A stretch of DNA of 64,000 nucleotides from Zoogloea oleivorans. Its GTDB lineage: Bacteria; Pseudomonadota; Gammaproteobacteria; Burkholderiales; Rhodocyclaceae. Shown piece after piece: positions 1 through 10,058 of this stretch. The stretch covers positions 310,001 to 374,000 of the forward strand of contig JAOAUC010000055.1 of NCBI GenBank assembly GCA_030157785.1, in the 5' to 3' direction. How positions within the stretch are numbered: position 1 is the stretch's first letter; each line of letters begins with the position of its first letter. The position numbers and the translations under genes were made by a program. Under the pieces are notes generated by a model, which worked only from the letters and a program-made list of their open reading frames with translations, did not search any database and was not told the origin of the DNA.

Positions 1-36
1 TTCGCACTCACCGAACTCCTCCGCCGCTACACCTGA
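1..36 (+). CDS. 3' end of an unidentified upstream gene (partial)
   Basis: Frame 1 reads FALTELLRRYT and stops at TGA 34-36. The other two + frames are also open for about 90 bases, so this is only the likeliest frame; it is favoured because it stops before the LexA box. In many betaproteobacteria the gene before recA is cinA/pncC, and the short tail would fit, but eleven residues cannot establish identity. Confidence 0.3.
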   Translation, partial: FALTELLRRYT

Positions 37-87
37 AACGCCTCTTGCAACAAGGGCTTGGCGATTCTGCTGGACTCGCCGCGAGAG

Positions 88-103
88 CTGTATAAAATAA
101 CAG
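88..103 (+). promoter_or_regulatory. LexA (SOS) box upstream of recA
   Basis: The sequence CTGTATAAAATAACAG fits the proteobacterial SOS consensus CTGT-N8-ACAG exactly, with an AT-rich centre. It lies 110 bases before the recA start and overlaps a TATAAA that could serve as the -10. LexA repression of recA is established in this group; its use here is inferred from the motif and its position. Confidence 0.85.
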
Positions 104-212
104 CTACCGCCGTGTCACGTCTGCTCCGAAACGAGCCGTCACGACAGGCGATCACCTGCACGCAAACTCTGTGCCATAATCTCCAAAACCCTTTTTCAAA
201 GGATCACGACAG

Positions 213-1244
<1,032 letters not shown>

Positions 1245-1275
1245 GCCACGGCAAGGCAGAAGCAGGACACCCGGA

Positions 1276-1725
1276 ATGGCCATGAACTTGCACGACCGGG
1301 CCCTGCGCTGCCTCGCCATGCGGGAGCACTCCCGCACCGAGATGGCCCGCAAACTGGGGCCCCTCGGTACTGAAGACGAGGTCAACACCGAGCTCGACCG
1401 ACTGGTCGAGCTCGGTTTGCTTTCCGATGCCCGCTTTGCCGACGCCTTCGTGCGGGCCAAGGCCCGCCGTTTCGGCGCCAGCCGCCTGCGGGTCGAGCTG
1501 GCCCGGCGCGGTGTCAGTGCAGAACTAATCGGCGAGGCCATCGAAGAAGGCTGCGGCGACAGTGAACTGGAGCGCGCCAGGGATGTATACCGCCGAAAGT
1601 TCGCCACACCACCCGAAGACGCGCGAGAATGGGCACGTCAGGCGAGATTCCTTCAAGGCCGCGGCTTTTCAACCGATATCATTCGTAGAGTCCTGAGAGA
1701 ACACCCCGGCGATGAGCCTGCTTAA
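1276..1725 (+). CDS. recX: Regulatory protein RecX
   Basis: RecX binds RecA filaments and limits their growth. The 149-residue product has the family's three-helix-repeat character ([19 protein letters not shown], then [37 protein letters not shown]) and the usual length. It sits 31 bases after recA, so the SOS promoter of recA probably drives it. Its last codons overlap the lptB start by 14 bases, suggesting translational coupling to lptB, an unusual neighbour for recX. Confidence 0.93.
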   Translation: MAMNLHDRALRCLAMREHSRTEMARKLGPLGTEDEVNTELDRLVELGLLSDARFADAFVRAKARRFGASRLRVELARRGVSAELIGEAIEEGCGDSELERARDVYRRKFATPPEDAREWARQARFLQGRGFSTDIIRRVLREHPGDEPA

Positions 1726-2434
1726 AGTCAGCAACCTGCGCAAGAAGTACAAGGCCCGCACCGTCGTTCACGACGTCTCTTTTGACGTCGGCAGCGGCGA
1801 AGTCGTCGGCCTTCTCGGCCCCAACGGTGCCGGCAAAACCACCTGCTTCTACATGATCGTCGGCCTGGTAGCTGCCGACGGTGGCGAAATCACCCTGGAC
1901 GACCAGGTACTCACCCACCGGCCGATTCACCAGCGCGCACGCCTGGGCCTGTCCTACCTGCCCCAAGAGATGAGTGTCTTCCGTCGCCTCACCGTCGCCG
2001 AGAACATCCAGGCCGTGCTGGAACTGCAAAAGCTCTCCAAGACCCAGATCGGTGAACGCCTCGACGAGCTCCTCAACGAGCTGGGCATCGAGCACCTGCG
2101 CGACAGCACCGCGATCTCCCTGTCGGGTGGCGAACGCCGCCGCTGCGAAATCGCCCGCGCCCTCGCCACCGATCCGCGGCTGATCCTCCTCGACGAGCCT
2201 TTCGCCGGCGTCGACCCGATCGCCGTCATCGACATCCAGAAGATCATCCGCTTCCTGAAAGACAAGGGAATCGGCGTTCTCATCACCGATCACAACGTCC
2301 GCGAAACCCTCGGCATCTGCGACCGCGCCTTCATCATTAACGCCGGCGAAGTGCTGGCCAGCGGCCGGCCCGAGGAAATCGTCCACAACGAACAGGTCCG
2401 TCAGGTCTACCTCGGCGAGCATTTCCGGCTCTAA
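1712..2434 (+). CDS. lptB: LPS export ABC transporter ATP-binding protein LptB
   Basis: LptB is the cytoplasmic ATPase of LptB2FGC, which pulls lipopolysaccharide from the inner membrane toward the LptA bridge. The 240-residue protein shows Walker [10 protein letters not shown] near residue 36, the Q-loop segment [17 protein letters not shown], signature LSGGERRR, Walker [14 protein letters not shown] and the switch histidine in LITDHNV. Length and the C-terminal [12 protein letters not shown] are typical. It is followed by rpoN after 15 bases, as in most proteobacteria. The usual upstream partners lptC and lptA are absent; recX occupies that place. Confidence 0.96.
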   Translation: MSLLKVSNLRKKYKARTVVHDVSFDVGSGEVVGLLGPNGAGKTTCFYMIVGLVAADGGEITLDDQVLTHRPIHQRARLGLSYLPQEMSVFRRLTVAENIQAVLELQKLSKTQIGERLDELLNELGIEHLRDSTAISLSGGERRRCEIARALATDPRLILLDEPFAGVDPIAVIDIQKIIRFLKDKGIGVLITDHNVRETLGICDRAFIINAGEVLASGRPEEIVHNEQVRQVYLGEHFRL

Positions 2435-2449
2435 GGTCTCACACGACTC

Positions 2450-3913
2450 ATGAAGCCCAGCCTCCAGCTCAAACTCTCCCAGCATCTCGCGCTGACTCCG
2501 CAGCTGCAGCAGTCCATCAAGCTGCTGCAACTGTCGACGCTCGAACTTAACCAGGAGATCGAAAAGATCCTCCTGGAAAACCCGATGCTCGAGCGCGAGG
2601 AGCCCGAAGGTGACCTTGGCTCGTCCCGCATCGAAACCCCGGTTCCGATGGCGCCGGCAGGCAGCGAGGCGGCCCAGGAGCGGGACCAGGAACAATCCCG
2701 CGAGTCCGACCGTGAGCGCGAGCCTGACCGGGATTTCGACAACAGCGGCGAGGCCGGCGAATGGATGGCCGCCGGCAGTGGCGGCAACCAGCGCGACGAT
2801 GACGACGACTCCGATTTCCAGGAGTTTCAGGCCGCCGTCCCGTCCCTGCGCGACCACCTGGATGCCCAGATCTCCCTGACCCCCCTCTCCGACCGGGATC
2901 GGGCACTGGTGCGCTTCATGGTCGAAGCCCTCGATGACGACGGCTACCTGAGCCAGAACCTCGAAGACCTGCTGCCCCTGCTGCCGCCCGAACTCGAGTT
3001 CGAGCTGGACGACCTGACCATCGCCCTGCGCCATATCCAGAGCCTCGATCCGGCCGGTATCGGCGCCCAGGACGTCAGTCAGTGCCTGGCTCTGCAACTG
3101 CGCACCCAGCCGCCCAGCGAAGAGCGCACGCTCGCCATCGCCATCGTCTCCGAGCACCTGGAACTCCTCGCTGCCCGCGACTTCCTCAAGCTCAAGCGGG
3201 CCCTGCGCTGCAACGACGACGCATTGCGTGAAGCCCACGGCCTGATCCTCGGCCTGAACCCCCGGCCGGGCGCGCAGTTCTCCCAGGCCGACACCCGCTA
3301 TGTCGTGCCTGACGTGGTGGTGCGCAAGATCCGCAGCAACTGGGTCGTCAATCTGAACCCGGATGCCATGCCGCGCCTGCGCATCAACCAGCTCTACGCC
3401 CAGATCCTCCGCGACAACCGCGGCGCCAGCGGCTCCCTGTCCAGCCACCTGCAGGAAGCCCGCTGGCTGATCAAGAATGTGCAGCAGCGCTTCGATACCA
3501 TCCAGCGCGTTTCGCAAGCCATCGTTGACCGCCAGCGCCAGTTCTTCGATTATGGCGAGGTGGCAATGCGCCCGCTTACCCTGCGGGAGATCGCCGAGCA
3601 GCTGGATCTACACGAATCCACAGTCTCGCGGGTGACCACCCAAAAGTACATGGCCACGCCGCGAGGCATTTTCGAGTTCAAATATTTTTTCGGCAGTCAC
3701 GTCGCCACCGACACCGGTGGTGCGGCTTCCTCGACGGCGATTCGGGCGCTGATTCGCCAGCTTGTAGCCGCAGAAGACAAGAAAAAACCCTTGTCCGACG
3801 CAAAGATTGCCGAGTTGTTGGGCCAGCAGGGCATCGTGGTCGCTCGCCGGACGATTGCAAAGTACCGCGAGTCTCTCGATATCCCGCCGGTCAGTCTGCG
3901 TAAATCCATCTGA
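2450..3913 (+). CDS. rpoN: RNA polymerase sigma-54 factor
   Basis: Sigma-54 directs RNA polymerase to -24/-12 promoters and needs an AAA+ activator to open them. The 487-residue protein has the glutamine/leucine-rich region I at the N-terminus (LKLSQHLALTPQLQQSIKLLQLS), an acidic variable region II (residues about 55-125, rich in D, E and R), the core-binding and HTH regions, and the RpoN box ARRTIAKYRESL near residue 465. It lies in the conserved lptB-rpoN-hpf order. A clear target promoter and its activator occur in this same window near 42 kb. Confidence 0.97.
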   Translation: MKPSLQLKLSQHLALTPQLQQSIKLLQLSTLELNQEIEKILLENPMLEREEPEGDLGSSRIETPVPMAPAGSEAAQERDQEQSRESDREREPDRDFDNSGEAGEWMAAGSGGNQRDDDDDSDFQEFQAAVPSLRDHLDAQISLTPLSDRDRALVRFMVEALDDDGYLSQNLEDLLPLLPPELEFELDDLTIALRHIQSLDPAGIGAQDVSQCLALQLRTQPPSEERTLAIAIVSEHLELLAARDFLKLKRALRCNDDALREAHGLILGLNPRPGAQFSQADTRYVVPDVVVRKIRSNWVVNLNPDAMPRLRINQLYAQILRDNRGASGSLSSHLQEARWLIKNVQQRFDTIQRVSQAIVDRQRQFFDYGEVAMRPLTLREIAEQLDLHESTVSRVTTQKYMATPRGIFEFKYFFGSHVATDTGGAASSTAIRALIRQLVAAEDKKKPLSDAKIAELLGQQGIVVARRTIAKYRESLDIPPVSLRKSI

Positions 3914-3929
3914 CAGAAAGGTAACAACC

Positions 3930-4253
3930 ATGAACCTCAACATCACGGGTCATCACGTCGAAGTTACGCCGGCCATCCGCGAATATGTCACGACCAAGCT
4001 TGATCGCGTAATCCGCCATTTCGACAACGTCACCAGCGTAGCCGTGATCCTCTCGGTGGAAAAGCTGCGTCAAAAGGCTGAAGTCACCGTTCATGTGCGC
4101 GGCAAGGACATCTTCGTCGAAAGCGAAGATGCCGACATGTACGCCGCCATCGACGCCCTGATCGACAAGCTGGACCGCCAGGTTCTGAAGTACAAGGCCA
4201 AGATCTCCGATCACGGCCATGACTCGGTCAAGCACCACGTCGCCGAATCCTGA
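3930..4253 (+). CDS. hpf: Ribosome hibernation promoting factor
   Basis: This small protein (107 residues) binds the 30S subunit in stationary phase and favours inactive ribosomes. The start MNLNITGHHVEVTPAIREYV is the family's typical N-terminus, so the longer ORF in the track (from 3807, inside rpoN) is not used; AGAAAGG ahead of the ATG gives a ribosome site. VHVRGKDIFVESEDADMYAAIDALIDKLDRQVLKYK matches the beta-alpha core. The length is that of the short HPF/YfiA type without the long dimerisation tail. It follows rpoN by 16 bases and is probably cotranscribed with it. Confidence 0.94.
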   Translation: MNLNITGHHVEVTPAIREYVTTKLDRVIRHFDNVTSVAVILSVEKLRQKAEVTVHVRGKDIFVESEDADMYAAIDALIDKLDRQVLKYKAKISDHGHDSVKHHVAES

Positions 4254-4274
4254 TCGACGGCACGCAGTAATCCC

Positions 4275-4303
4275 GTTTTCCCCGGGACCGTTGTGGCTAT
4301 AAT
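4275..4303 (+). promoter_or_regulatory. Probable sigma-70 promoter for ptsN-hprK
   Basis: An extended -10 element, TGGCTATAAT (TATAAT at 4298-4303), lies in the 159-base gap between hpf and ptsN. The -35 position (about 4275-4280, GTTTTC) is weak. The leader to the ptsN ATG would be about 100 bases. This suggests ptsN-hprK has its own promoter besides readthrough from rpoN-hpf. Confidence 0.5.
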
Positions 4304-4412
4304 GCGCCCCAAATGACACAACGGCCCCGGCGGCACCTGTCTCCGGATCTTCCAGAATCGCCCCTCATCGGAAACCTGTGTCGGTCAACGCCGAGCGCAG
4401 GAGAATCCACCC

Positions 4413-4898
4413 ATGAATCTCATCGCCAAATTATTGCCGCCAGCCAACGTGGTCGTCGGCCTCGAGGCGAGCAGCAAGAAGCGCGCTTTCGAGCAAGCCG
4501 GCCTGCTGTTCGAGAACAATCACGGCATCGCCCGCAGCACGGTCTTCGACAGCCTGTTTGCGCGCGAAAAGCTCGGCTCCACCGGCCTTGGCCAAGGCAT
4601 CGCCATCCCCCACGGGCGCATCAAGACCCTCAAGGACGCCCTCGGCGCCTTCATCCGCCTGGCAGAACCCGTTCCCTTCGACGCGCCCGACGGCAAGCCG
4701 GTCTCGATGCTGTTCGTGCTGCTGGTTCCCGAACAAGCCAACGAACACCACCTGCAACTGCTCTCCGAACTCGCCCAGATGTTCAGCGACCGCGCTTTTC
4801 GCGAGCAGCTCCTGAACGCGCCCGACGCCTTGGCGGCCCATGCCCTTTTCGCCCAGTGGGGCAGCGATGCGCCAGACAACAGTAGCGCGGCTGTTTGA
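4413..4898 (+). CDS. ptsN: Nitrogen-PTS enzyme IIA (EIIA-Ntr)
   Basis: PtsN accepts phosphate from NPr/HPr and acts as a regulator of potassium, nitrogen and carbon functions rather than a sugar transporter. The 161-residue protein is one PTS EIIA type-2 domain; the phosphorylated histidine is H67 in GIAIPHGR, and MLFVLLVPEQANEHHLQLLSELAQMF is characteristic. The ATG is preceded by GCAGGAG. The 3' end overlaps hprK by 32 bases, so the two are translationally coupled. The pairing with HPr kinase fits a PTS-based regulatory module. Confidence 0.94.
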   Translation: MNLIAKLLPPANVVVGLEASSKKRAFEQAGLLFENNHGIARSTVFDSLFAREKLGSTGLGQGIAIPHGRIKTLKDALGAFIRLAEPVPFDAPDGKPVSMLFVLLVPEQANEHHLQLLSELAQMFSDRAFREQLLNAPDALAAHALFAQWGSDAPDNSSAAV

Positions 4899-5802
4899 CG
4901 ACAACCTCGAACGCCTGAGGCTGCGGCATATCTGCGGCAGCCTCGAGACCCGCATTTCGGTCTCCGAAGACCGCATCTGGCCCGCCGACATGGTCGGCCA
5001 CCTCAACCTGATCCATCCCGACCGCCTGCAGATCCTCGGCTCGTCCGAGCTTGCCTGGGCCCGTCGGCAGACCCGCGAAAAGGTCATCCATCACGTCCGG
5101 GAGATCCTCTCCTACGCGCCGCCGGCCCTCGTCGTCGCCGACGACGAAGACATCCCGAGCATGATCCGCACGCTGTGTGCCAACCACGATGTGGCACTCT
5201 TTGCGAGCCCTCTACCGTCCGCCAACGTCATTGACCTGCTGCGCAACTACCTGTCGCGCAAACTGGCCGAACGGGTCGCCCTGCACGGTGTGCTGATGGA
5301 TGTGCTGGGTGTCGGCGTGTTCATCACCGGTGACTCCGGTGCCGGCAAATCAGAACTGGCGCTGGAGCTGATTTCCCGCGGACATGGCCTGGTGGCCGAC
5401 GACATCGTCGAGTTTTCACGCATTGCCCCCACCGTGCTCGAGGGACGCTGCCCGGCGCTGCTCCAGGACGTCATCGAGGTGCGTGGCCTGGGCATCCTCA
5501 ACATCCGCACCATCTTCGGCGAGACCGCCTGCCGGCGGAAGATGAAACTCAAGCTCGTGGTGCATCTGCAGCGGCGCCAGCCGGGCCAGGAAGACCCCCT
5601 GCGCCTGACCCTCGACGGGGAGCAGCAGCAGGTTCTCGGCGTGCCGATCCGGCGTGTCGTGCTGCCGGTGGCGGCAGGTCGCAACCTGGCGGTACTGCTT
5701 GAGGCCGCAGTGCGCTCCACCATTCTCCTGCTGCGCGGCATCGACTCCACCCAGGAGTTTGTCGACCGTCAGCGCCAGGCCATGGAAGACGGCGGCTTTT
5801 AA
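4867..5802 (+). CDS. hprK: HPr kinase/phosphorylase
   Basis: HprK phosphorylates and dephosphorylates HPr on a serine, linking metabolic state to the PTS. The 311-residue product from ATG 4867 (MRQTTVARLFDDNLERL) has the right length; the upstream ATG at 4840 would add nine atypical residues. Walker A GDSGAGKS lies at residues 155-162 and the family signature RGLGILNIRTIFGETA follows near 210. It overlaps ptsN. The rapZ, HPr and ptsI genes often found downstream are absent; the next gene converges on it. Confidence 0.94.
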   Translation: MRQTTVARLFDDNLERLRLRHICGSLETRISVSEDRIWPADMVGHLNLIHPDRLQILGSSELAWARRQTREKVIHHVREILSYAPPALVVADDEDIPSMIRTLCANHDVALFASPLPSANVIDLLRNYLSRKLAERVALHGVLMDVLGVGVFITGDSGAGKSELALELISRGHGLVADDIVEFSRIAPTVLEGRCPALLQDVIEVRGLGILNIRTIFGETACRRKMKLKLVVHLQRRQPGQEDPLRLTLDGEQQQVLGVPIRRVVLPVAAGRNLAVLLEAAVRSTILLLRGIDSTQEFVDRQRQAMEDGGF

Positions 5803-5824
5803 GTGGCCTGAAGGGCCGTACAAA

Positions 5825-6688
5825 TCAGTCCAGAGCGAAAGCCACCGCGTCGGACATGTTGTCAGCCACCGAGAAACCACAGCCGATATGCCCCTTTTCG
5901 CCGAGGATGAACTCCTCTCGCTTGATGCAATGCTCGGCACTCCCCTCCTCGAGGAGAAAAGTGCCGTTGGTGCTTGAGTCAGTCAGGTAAAAGAGGCCGT
6001 TGCGCAGTTCGATACGGGCGTGTTGGCGCGACACGCGGGGGTCGGCGATGGAGATATCGTTGCCGGTCTCACGCCCGAACAGCAGGGTGGGATGGGCTGC
6101 GTCGATGATCCACGTCTGCCCGCGACACCCCACCCTCATCTGCTTCTGGGCCTGGATCGCCTCCTGGCGCAATTCGGCGGGTGTGGGAGGCGGCGCCTCA
6201 CCCAGCTCCAGCACCGGAAAGGGCACACGCCCAGTGGATTCGGCGAGCCGGCCAAGCAGACGGCGCATGGACGGCGACAAGACCTCGCTGAGCTTCTCGG
6301 ATACGCCGATGGTGTCCGGATTGTGGCTATCGACGAGTCGGGCCGCCAGCTTCTCGGGGTCTTCTTCGGCTTCCTCGGCTTCCGACTCAAGCACCACGCC
6401 CGCCCGCAAGACCAGCTTGATGCCGCTCATCGGCGGCAGCGCCCGCACCCGCTCGCGCATCTCGCGGGCGGCCAGCAGGGCGGAGTCGGCGTCCGGAAAA
6501 CGAGCCACCAATACATCCGGGCGAACGGTGAGTTCGCTGGCCGAATAGGCTTCGGCACAGCGTGACATGCGATTCAGGCAGCGCTCTACGGCATACCCGG
6601 CTTCCGCTTCACCCAGCTTGTCGGCGAGCCGCATCCCGCCAGCAACATCGGCATACAAAAGGCAGCGGGTCTGGACACGCTCATTCAT
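5825..6688 (-). CDS. FHA-domain protein with a degenerate cyclase-like domain
   Basis: The 287-residue product starts at MNERVQTRC, where GGAG lies eight bases upstream; the track's longer start has no such site. Residues about 5-170 resemble a class III nucleotide cyclase fold (LLYADVAGGMRLADKLGE, then FPDADSALLAAREM and LAARLVDS) but the catalytic pattern is incomplete. Residues about 195-275 form a clear forkhead-associated domain (FGRETGNDISIADPRVSRQHARIELR, then DSSTNGTFL), which binds phosphothreonine peptides. There is no kinase or phosphatase beside it. A role in phospho-dependent signalling is inferred; the substrate is unknown. Confidence 0.8.
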   Translation of the reverse strand: MNERVQTRCLLYADVAGGMRLADKLGEAEAGYAVERCLNRMSRCAEAYSASELTVRPDVLVARFPDADSALLAAREMRERVRALPPMSGIKLVLRAGVVLESEAEEAEEDPEKLAARLVDSHNPDTIGVSEKLSEVLSPSMRRLLGRLAESTGRVPFPVLELGEAPPPTPAELRQEAIQAQKQMRVGCRGQTWIIDAAHPTLLFGRETGNDISIADPRVSRQHARIELRNGLFYLTDSSTNGTFLLEEGSAEHCIKREEFILGEKGHIGCGFSVADNMSDAVAFALD

Positions 6689-6740
6689 TCTTGCGGGCTC
6701 CGGCAAAACGGGAAGACGCATCCGGGACGGTTCATGGCTA

Positions 6741-7676
6741 TCAGCCTCTCCATATATCGATCGGAATGGCCAATGCGTCCGGCGGTTGGGCCGGCAGCTC
6801 GGGGGTATCGAAAACGATGTCGCCCTGATCCACCTGGGTGCCGGACGACACGTTGCGGAAATCAAACAGGTCGCTATCAGCCAGATGGGACGGCACGACA
6901 TTCTTGAGCGCGGTGGCAATGGACACAATGCGCCCGGGAAAACGGGTATCCCAATCTCTCAGCATGGCCTTGATATGCTTGCGCTGGGCGTTTTCCTGGC
7001 TGCCACACAGATTGCACGGGATGATCGGGTATTCCATGCCGCGCGCGAAACGCTCGATATCCTTCTCGGCGCAGTAGGCGAGCGGACGGATGACCACGTT
7101 CTCGCCGTCATCGCTGACCAGCTTGGGGGGCATGGACTTGATCTTGCCACCAAAAAACATGTTCAGGAAAAGCGTCTCGATCATGTCGTCGCGATGATGA
7201 CCCAGGGCGATCTTGGTCGCGCCGAGCTCTTTCGCAGTCCGGTAGATGATGCCCCGGCGCAGGCGCGAGCACAGGGAACAAGTTGTCTTTCCCTCCGGTA
7301 TTTTGTCCTTGACGATCGCGTAAGTATTTTCAGTGACGATCTTGTATTCAACGCCGATGGACTCGAAGTAGGCGGGCAGGACTTCGTCGGGAAAGCCGGG
7401 CTGCTTCTGGTCGAGGTTCATCGCAACGATGCGGAAATCAATCGGAGCGCGCTCCCGCAGGGCCAGCAGGATCGACAGCAGCGAGAAAGAGTCCTTGCCG
7501 CCGGAAATGCAGACCATCACCACGTCGCCATCGGCAATCATCCCGTAATCACCGATGGCTTCGCCCACCTTGCGCTCAAGATGCTTCTTGAGGCGCAGGA
7601 AGGTGTTCGAGAAGCGGGATTCCTTTTCGGGGAGGTCGGTCGCAGACCGGGCGGGAGCAGCCACTACGTGTTCCAT
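6741..7676 (-). CDS. ttcA: tRNA 2-thiocytidine(32) synthetase TtcA
   Basis: TtcA uses ATP and an iron-sulfur cluster to thiolate cytidine 32 of certain tRNAs. The 311-residue protein shows the PP-loop SGGKDS at residues 58-63, the first CxxC in [11 protein letters not shown], and the second in [12 protein letters not shown], with [10 protein letters not shown] nearby, all TtcA hallmarks. It is followed after 52 bases by the FHA gene on the same strand. A TATAAT on the minus strand (7696-7701) lies about 20 bases upstream and could be its -10. Confidence 0.95.
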   Translation of the reverse strand: MEHVVAAPARSATDLPEKESRFSNTFLRLKKHLERKVGEAIGDYGMIADGDVVMVCISGGKDSFSLLSILLALRERAPIDFRIVAMNLDQKQPGFPDEVLPAYFESIGVEYKIVTENTYAIVKDKIPEGKTTCSLCSRLRRGIIYRTAKELGATKIALGHHRDDMIETLFLNMFFGGKIKSMPPKLVSDDGENVVIRPLAYCAEKDIERFARGMEYPIIPCNLCGSQENAQRKHIKAMLRDWDTRFPGRIVSIATALKNVVPSHLADSDLFDFRNVSSGTQVDQGDIVFDTPELPAQPPDALAIPIDIWRG

Positions 7677-7744
7677 GTCGTTTCAATGTCCGGTGATTAT
7701 AGTCCGACCGAATTTCTCCACGGTCGGCACAAATGTTAAATACG

Positions 7745-8494
7745 TCATAAATGCGCGCTGCGCCCGCCATCGACCGGAATGATCTGGCCGGTGATGTAGG
7801 GCGCATCGAACAGCAGGAAGCGCACGGTGCGCGCGATGTCGGACGGCCTGCCGATGCGCCCGAGCAAGGTGTGAGCGACGATGGCCTGACGCTCCGCCGC
7901 CGGAAACTGCCCGTCATCCGGCCATTCGATGGCCCCCGGCGCCACCCCATTCACCCGGACTTCCGGCGCCAGCTCAAGGGCCAGCGCCCGGGTCAGCCCA
8001 AGCAGGCCGGCCTTGGCCGCACAGTACAGGGGGTAGCCCTTCAGGGGCCGCTCCGCGTGGATATCCACGATATTGATGATCGCCCCGCCAGTGGCCTTCA
8101 GGTGCGGCGCCACAGCCTGGGAGAGGAACAGCGGCGCCTTCAGGTTGGAGCCCATGAGATCGAACCAGGCGGCTTCGTCGATCTGTCCGAGGGCCGTCGG
8201 AAAGAAACTCGACGCGTTGTTCACCAGACCATCCAGACGGCCGAAGCGTTCCACCACGGCGCTCACCAGGCCGGGAAGGCTGCCACTGTCCAGCAGATCT
8301 GCCTGGAAGATGGCCGCCGATCCGGGGCGCGTCGCGTTAAAACCGGCGGCCAGCGCCTCCGCATCGCCCCGGGAACTGCGGAAATGCAGCGCCAGCCGCG
8401 CTCCGGCAGCATGCAGCTCGCGGGCAATCTCGGCGCCTACGCGCCGGGCAGCACCGGTGACAAGGATGACCGGGGCCATCGGTTGTTGATTCAT
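7745..8494 (-). CDS. Pteridine-reductase-like short-chain dehydrogenase
   Basis: This 249-residue SDR shows the NADP-binding motif TGAARRVG, which is the pteridine-reductase variant TGxxxRxG, then NNASSF, and the catalytic pair in YCAAKAG. It probably reduces dihydropteridines (FolM-like) in the cytoplasm. The C-terminal FLLFDAPYITGQIIPVDGGRSA is normal for SDRs. It lies upstream of ttcA on the same strand, with a 68-base gap. The exact substrate cannot be read from the sequence. Confidence 0.85.
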   Translation of the reverse strand: MNQQPMAPVILVTGAARRVGAEIARELHAAGARLALHFRSSRGDAEALAAGFNATRPGSAAIFQADLLDSGSLPGLVSAVVERFGRLDGLVNNASSFFPTALGQIDEAAWFDLMGSNLKAPLFLSQAVAPHLKATGGAIINIVDIHAERPLKGYPLYCAAKAGLLGLTRALALELAPEVRVNGVAPGAIEWPDDGQFPAAERQAIVAHTLLGRIGRPSDIARTVRFLLFDAPYITGQIIPVDGGRSAHL

Positions 8495-8605
8495 GAATAC
8501 CTGGTTGATCTGAAACGGAGGGCGTAATCATACGGTGCCGGAAGCCTCGCCGGTGCACCGCAACGGACGGGTAAAATGCGCTTTTTTCCCCTTTCCGTGA
8601 CGGCC

Positions 8606-9766
8606 ATGAACCTCCCCCAGCCTTCTCCCGACGCCCTCGAACAAAGCGAGCGCCTCGTCACCCGCCTGCGCAGCCTGATTGACACGCAGGGAGGCTGGAT
8701 TTCCTTCGCCACCTACATGGCAGAAGCGCTCTACGCACCGGGCCTCGGCTACTACAGCGGCGGCGCCCGCAAGTTCGGGCCGGGGGGCGACTTCATCACC
8801 GCGCCCGAACTCACGCCATTGTTCGGTCAGGCCCTCGCCACGCAAGTCCAGCAGATCATGGAACTGTCGGCGCCGCACGTCATTGAGGCCGGCGCCGGCA
8901 CCGGCCTGCTGGCCGCCGACCTGTTGCTCGAACTGGAACATCGTGGCGCCCTGCCGGACAGCTACGCCATTCTCGAGGTCTCCGGCGAGCTGCGCGAACG
9001 CCAGTTCGAGACCATCGCCGCCAAGGCGCCCCACCTGGCATCCCGGGTAAGCTGGCTGGACGGCCTGCCAGTGCGTTTCTCCGGCGCCATCGTGGCCAAC
9101 GAAGTGCTCGACGTGATGCCGGTACATCTGATCGCCTGGCGCGCCGAAGGGATCTTCGAGCGTGGCGTGAGCGTCGGCGGGGACGGCAAGTTCGTGTGGG
9201 CCGACCAGCCGGCTAGCGGCAAGGTGGCCGAAGCCGCCGTAGCGCTCGACATTGCGCTGCCGGAAGAAGGCGAATACGTAAGCGAGCTGAACCTCGCCGG
9301 CCGGGCCTGGATCGGCGAGCTGGCCGCCGGCCTCGAGCAGGGCGCCATGCTGCTGGTGGACTACGGCTACCCGCGGGCCGAGTATTACCTGGGCAGCCGC
9401 AGCACCGGCACGCTGATGTGCTACTTCCGCCACCACGCCCACGCCGACCCCTTCATGTGGCCTGGCCTGAACGACATCACCGCTTTCGTGGACTTCACGG
9501 CCGCCGCCGAGGCCGGCTTCGAGGCCGGGCTGGACGTACTCGGCTACACCGACCAGGCCAACCTGCTCTACAACTGCGGCGTGCTGGCCTGCCTGGCGCG
9601 ACGGGCGCCGGAAGACGGGGTCGACTACATCCGCGCCGCCAAGGCCGTCCAGCGCCTCACCGGGCCCCATGAAATGGGTGAGCTCTTCAAGGTCATTGCG
9701 ATGGGGAGGGGGATCGATCAGCCGCTGATCGGCTTCCTGCGCGGCGACCGGCTGCACAGCCTGTAA
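8606..9766 (+). CDS. SAM-dependent methyltransferase, MidA/NDUFAF7 family
   Basis: The product (386 residues from MNLPQPSPD) matches the DUF185 family, whose mitochondrial member NDUFAF7 methylates an arginine of complex I. Visible features are GLGYYSGGARKFGPGGDFITAPELTPLFG near the N-terminus, the SAM-binding stretch VIEAGAGTGLLAADLL and the family motif VANEVLDVMPVH. The ATG at 8576 lies next to TAAAAT (8572-8577), which looks like a -10, so 8606 is the better start. The bacterial substrate is unknown. Confidence 0.85.
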   Translation: MNLPQPSPDALEQSERLVTRLRSLIDTQGGWISFATYMAEALYAPGLGYYSGGARKFGPGGDFITAPELTPLFGQALATQVQQIMELSAPHVIEAGAGTGLLAADLLLELEHRGALPDSYAILEVSGELRERQFETIAAKAPHLASRVSWLDGLPVRFSGAIVANEVLDVMPVHLIAWRAEGIFERGVSVGGDGKFVWADQPASGKVAEAAVALDIALPEEGEYVSELNLAGRAWIGELAAGLEQGAMLLVDYGYPRAEYYLGSRSTGTLMCYFRHHAHADPFMWPGLNDITAFVDFTAAAEAGFEAGLDVLGYTDQANLLYNCGVLACLARRAPEDGVDYIRAAKAVQRLTGPHEMGELFKVIAMGRGIDQPLIGFLRGDRLHSL

Positions 9767-9789
9767 GCAGGCCCTCCGGCCAGCAAAGC

Positions 9790-9825
9790 AAAAAGCCCTG
9801 CCGGTTTGCGCCGGCAGGGCTTTTT
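9790..9825. terminator. Bidirectional intrinsic terminator
   Basis: AAAAAGCCCTGCCGG, a six-base loop, then CCGGCAGGGCTTTTT forms a perfect 15-base stem with an A tract on one side and a T tract on the other. It serves both the + strand methyltransferase and the - strand 72-residue gene that end on either side. Confidence 0.93.
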
Positions 9826-9839
9826 ATATCTCGGCGGGA

Positions 9840-10058
9840 TTATTCCTGAAAGCGATAAACCGCACTCAGAAAGGCATCCACATCAGTCGGAACAAAGTGC
9901 CGCTCCGGGCTGGCAACAGGAATCTCCTGCAGGCCAAGGACCACTTCCGGCGGCAGCAGATTGGCGTTCAGCACTTCATCGCCATACGCCTGACCGGCAT
10001 CGCTTTCCGGATCTTCGTAAATCCGTGCGCCGCTTTCCATTTCCATGCTGATCACCAT
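9840..10058 (-). CDS. Small conserved-looking acidic protein, function unknown
   Basis: A 72-residue product, MVISMEMESGARIYEDPESDAG..., with no membrane segment, no cysteine and an acidic composition. The gene is supported by a strong GGAGG site seven bases before the ATG and by ending at a bidirectional terminator. It ends in TDVDAFLSAVYRFQE. No domain is recognised and the flanking genes (methyltransferase, alpha/beta hydrolase) give no hint of role. It stands alone as a single-gene unit. Confidence 0.65.
   Translation of the reverse strand: MVISMEMESGARIYEDPESDAGQAYGDEVLNANLLPPEVVLGLQEIPVASPERHFVPTDVDAFLSAVYRFQE

Noticed and set aside
1679-3517. 612-residue minus-strand ORF over lptB and rpoN
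   Set aside because: Antisense to two certain genes, low-complexity composition rich in V, G, D, L; shadow.
6567-7739. 390-residue plus-strand ORF opposite ttcA
   Set aside because: Opposite a gene with all TtcA motifs; no domain of its own.
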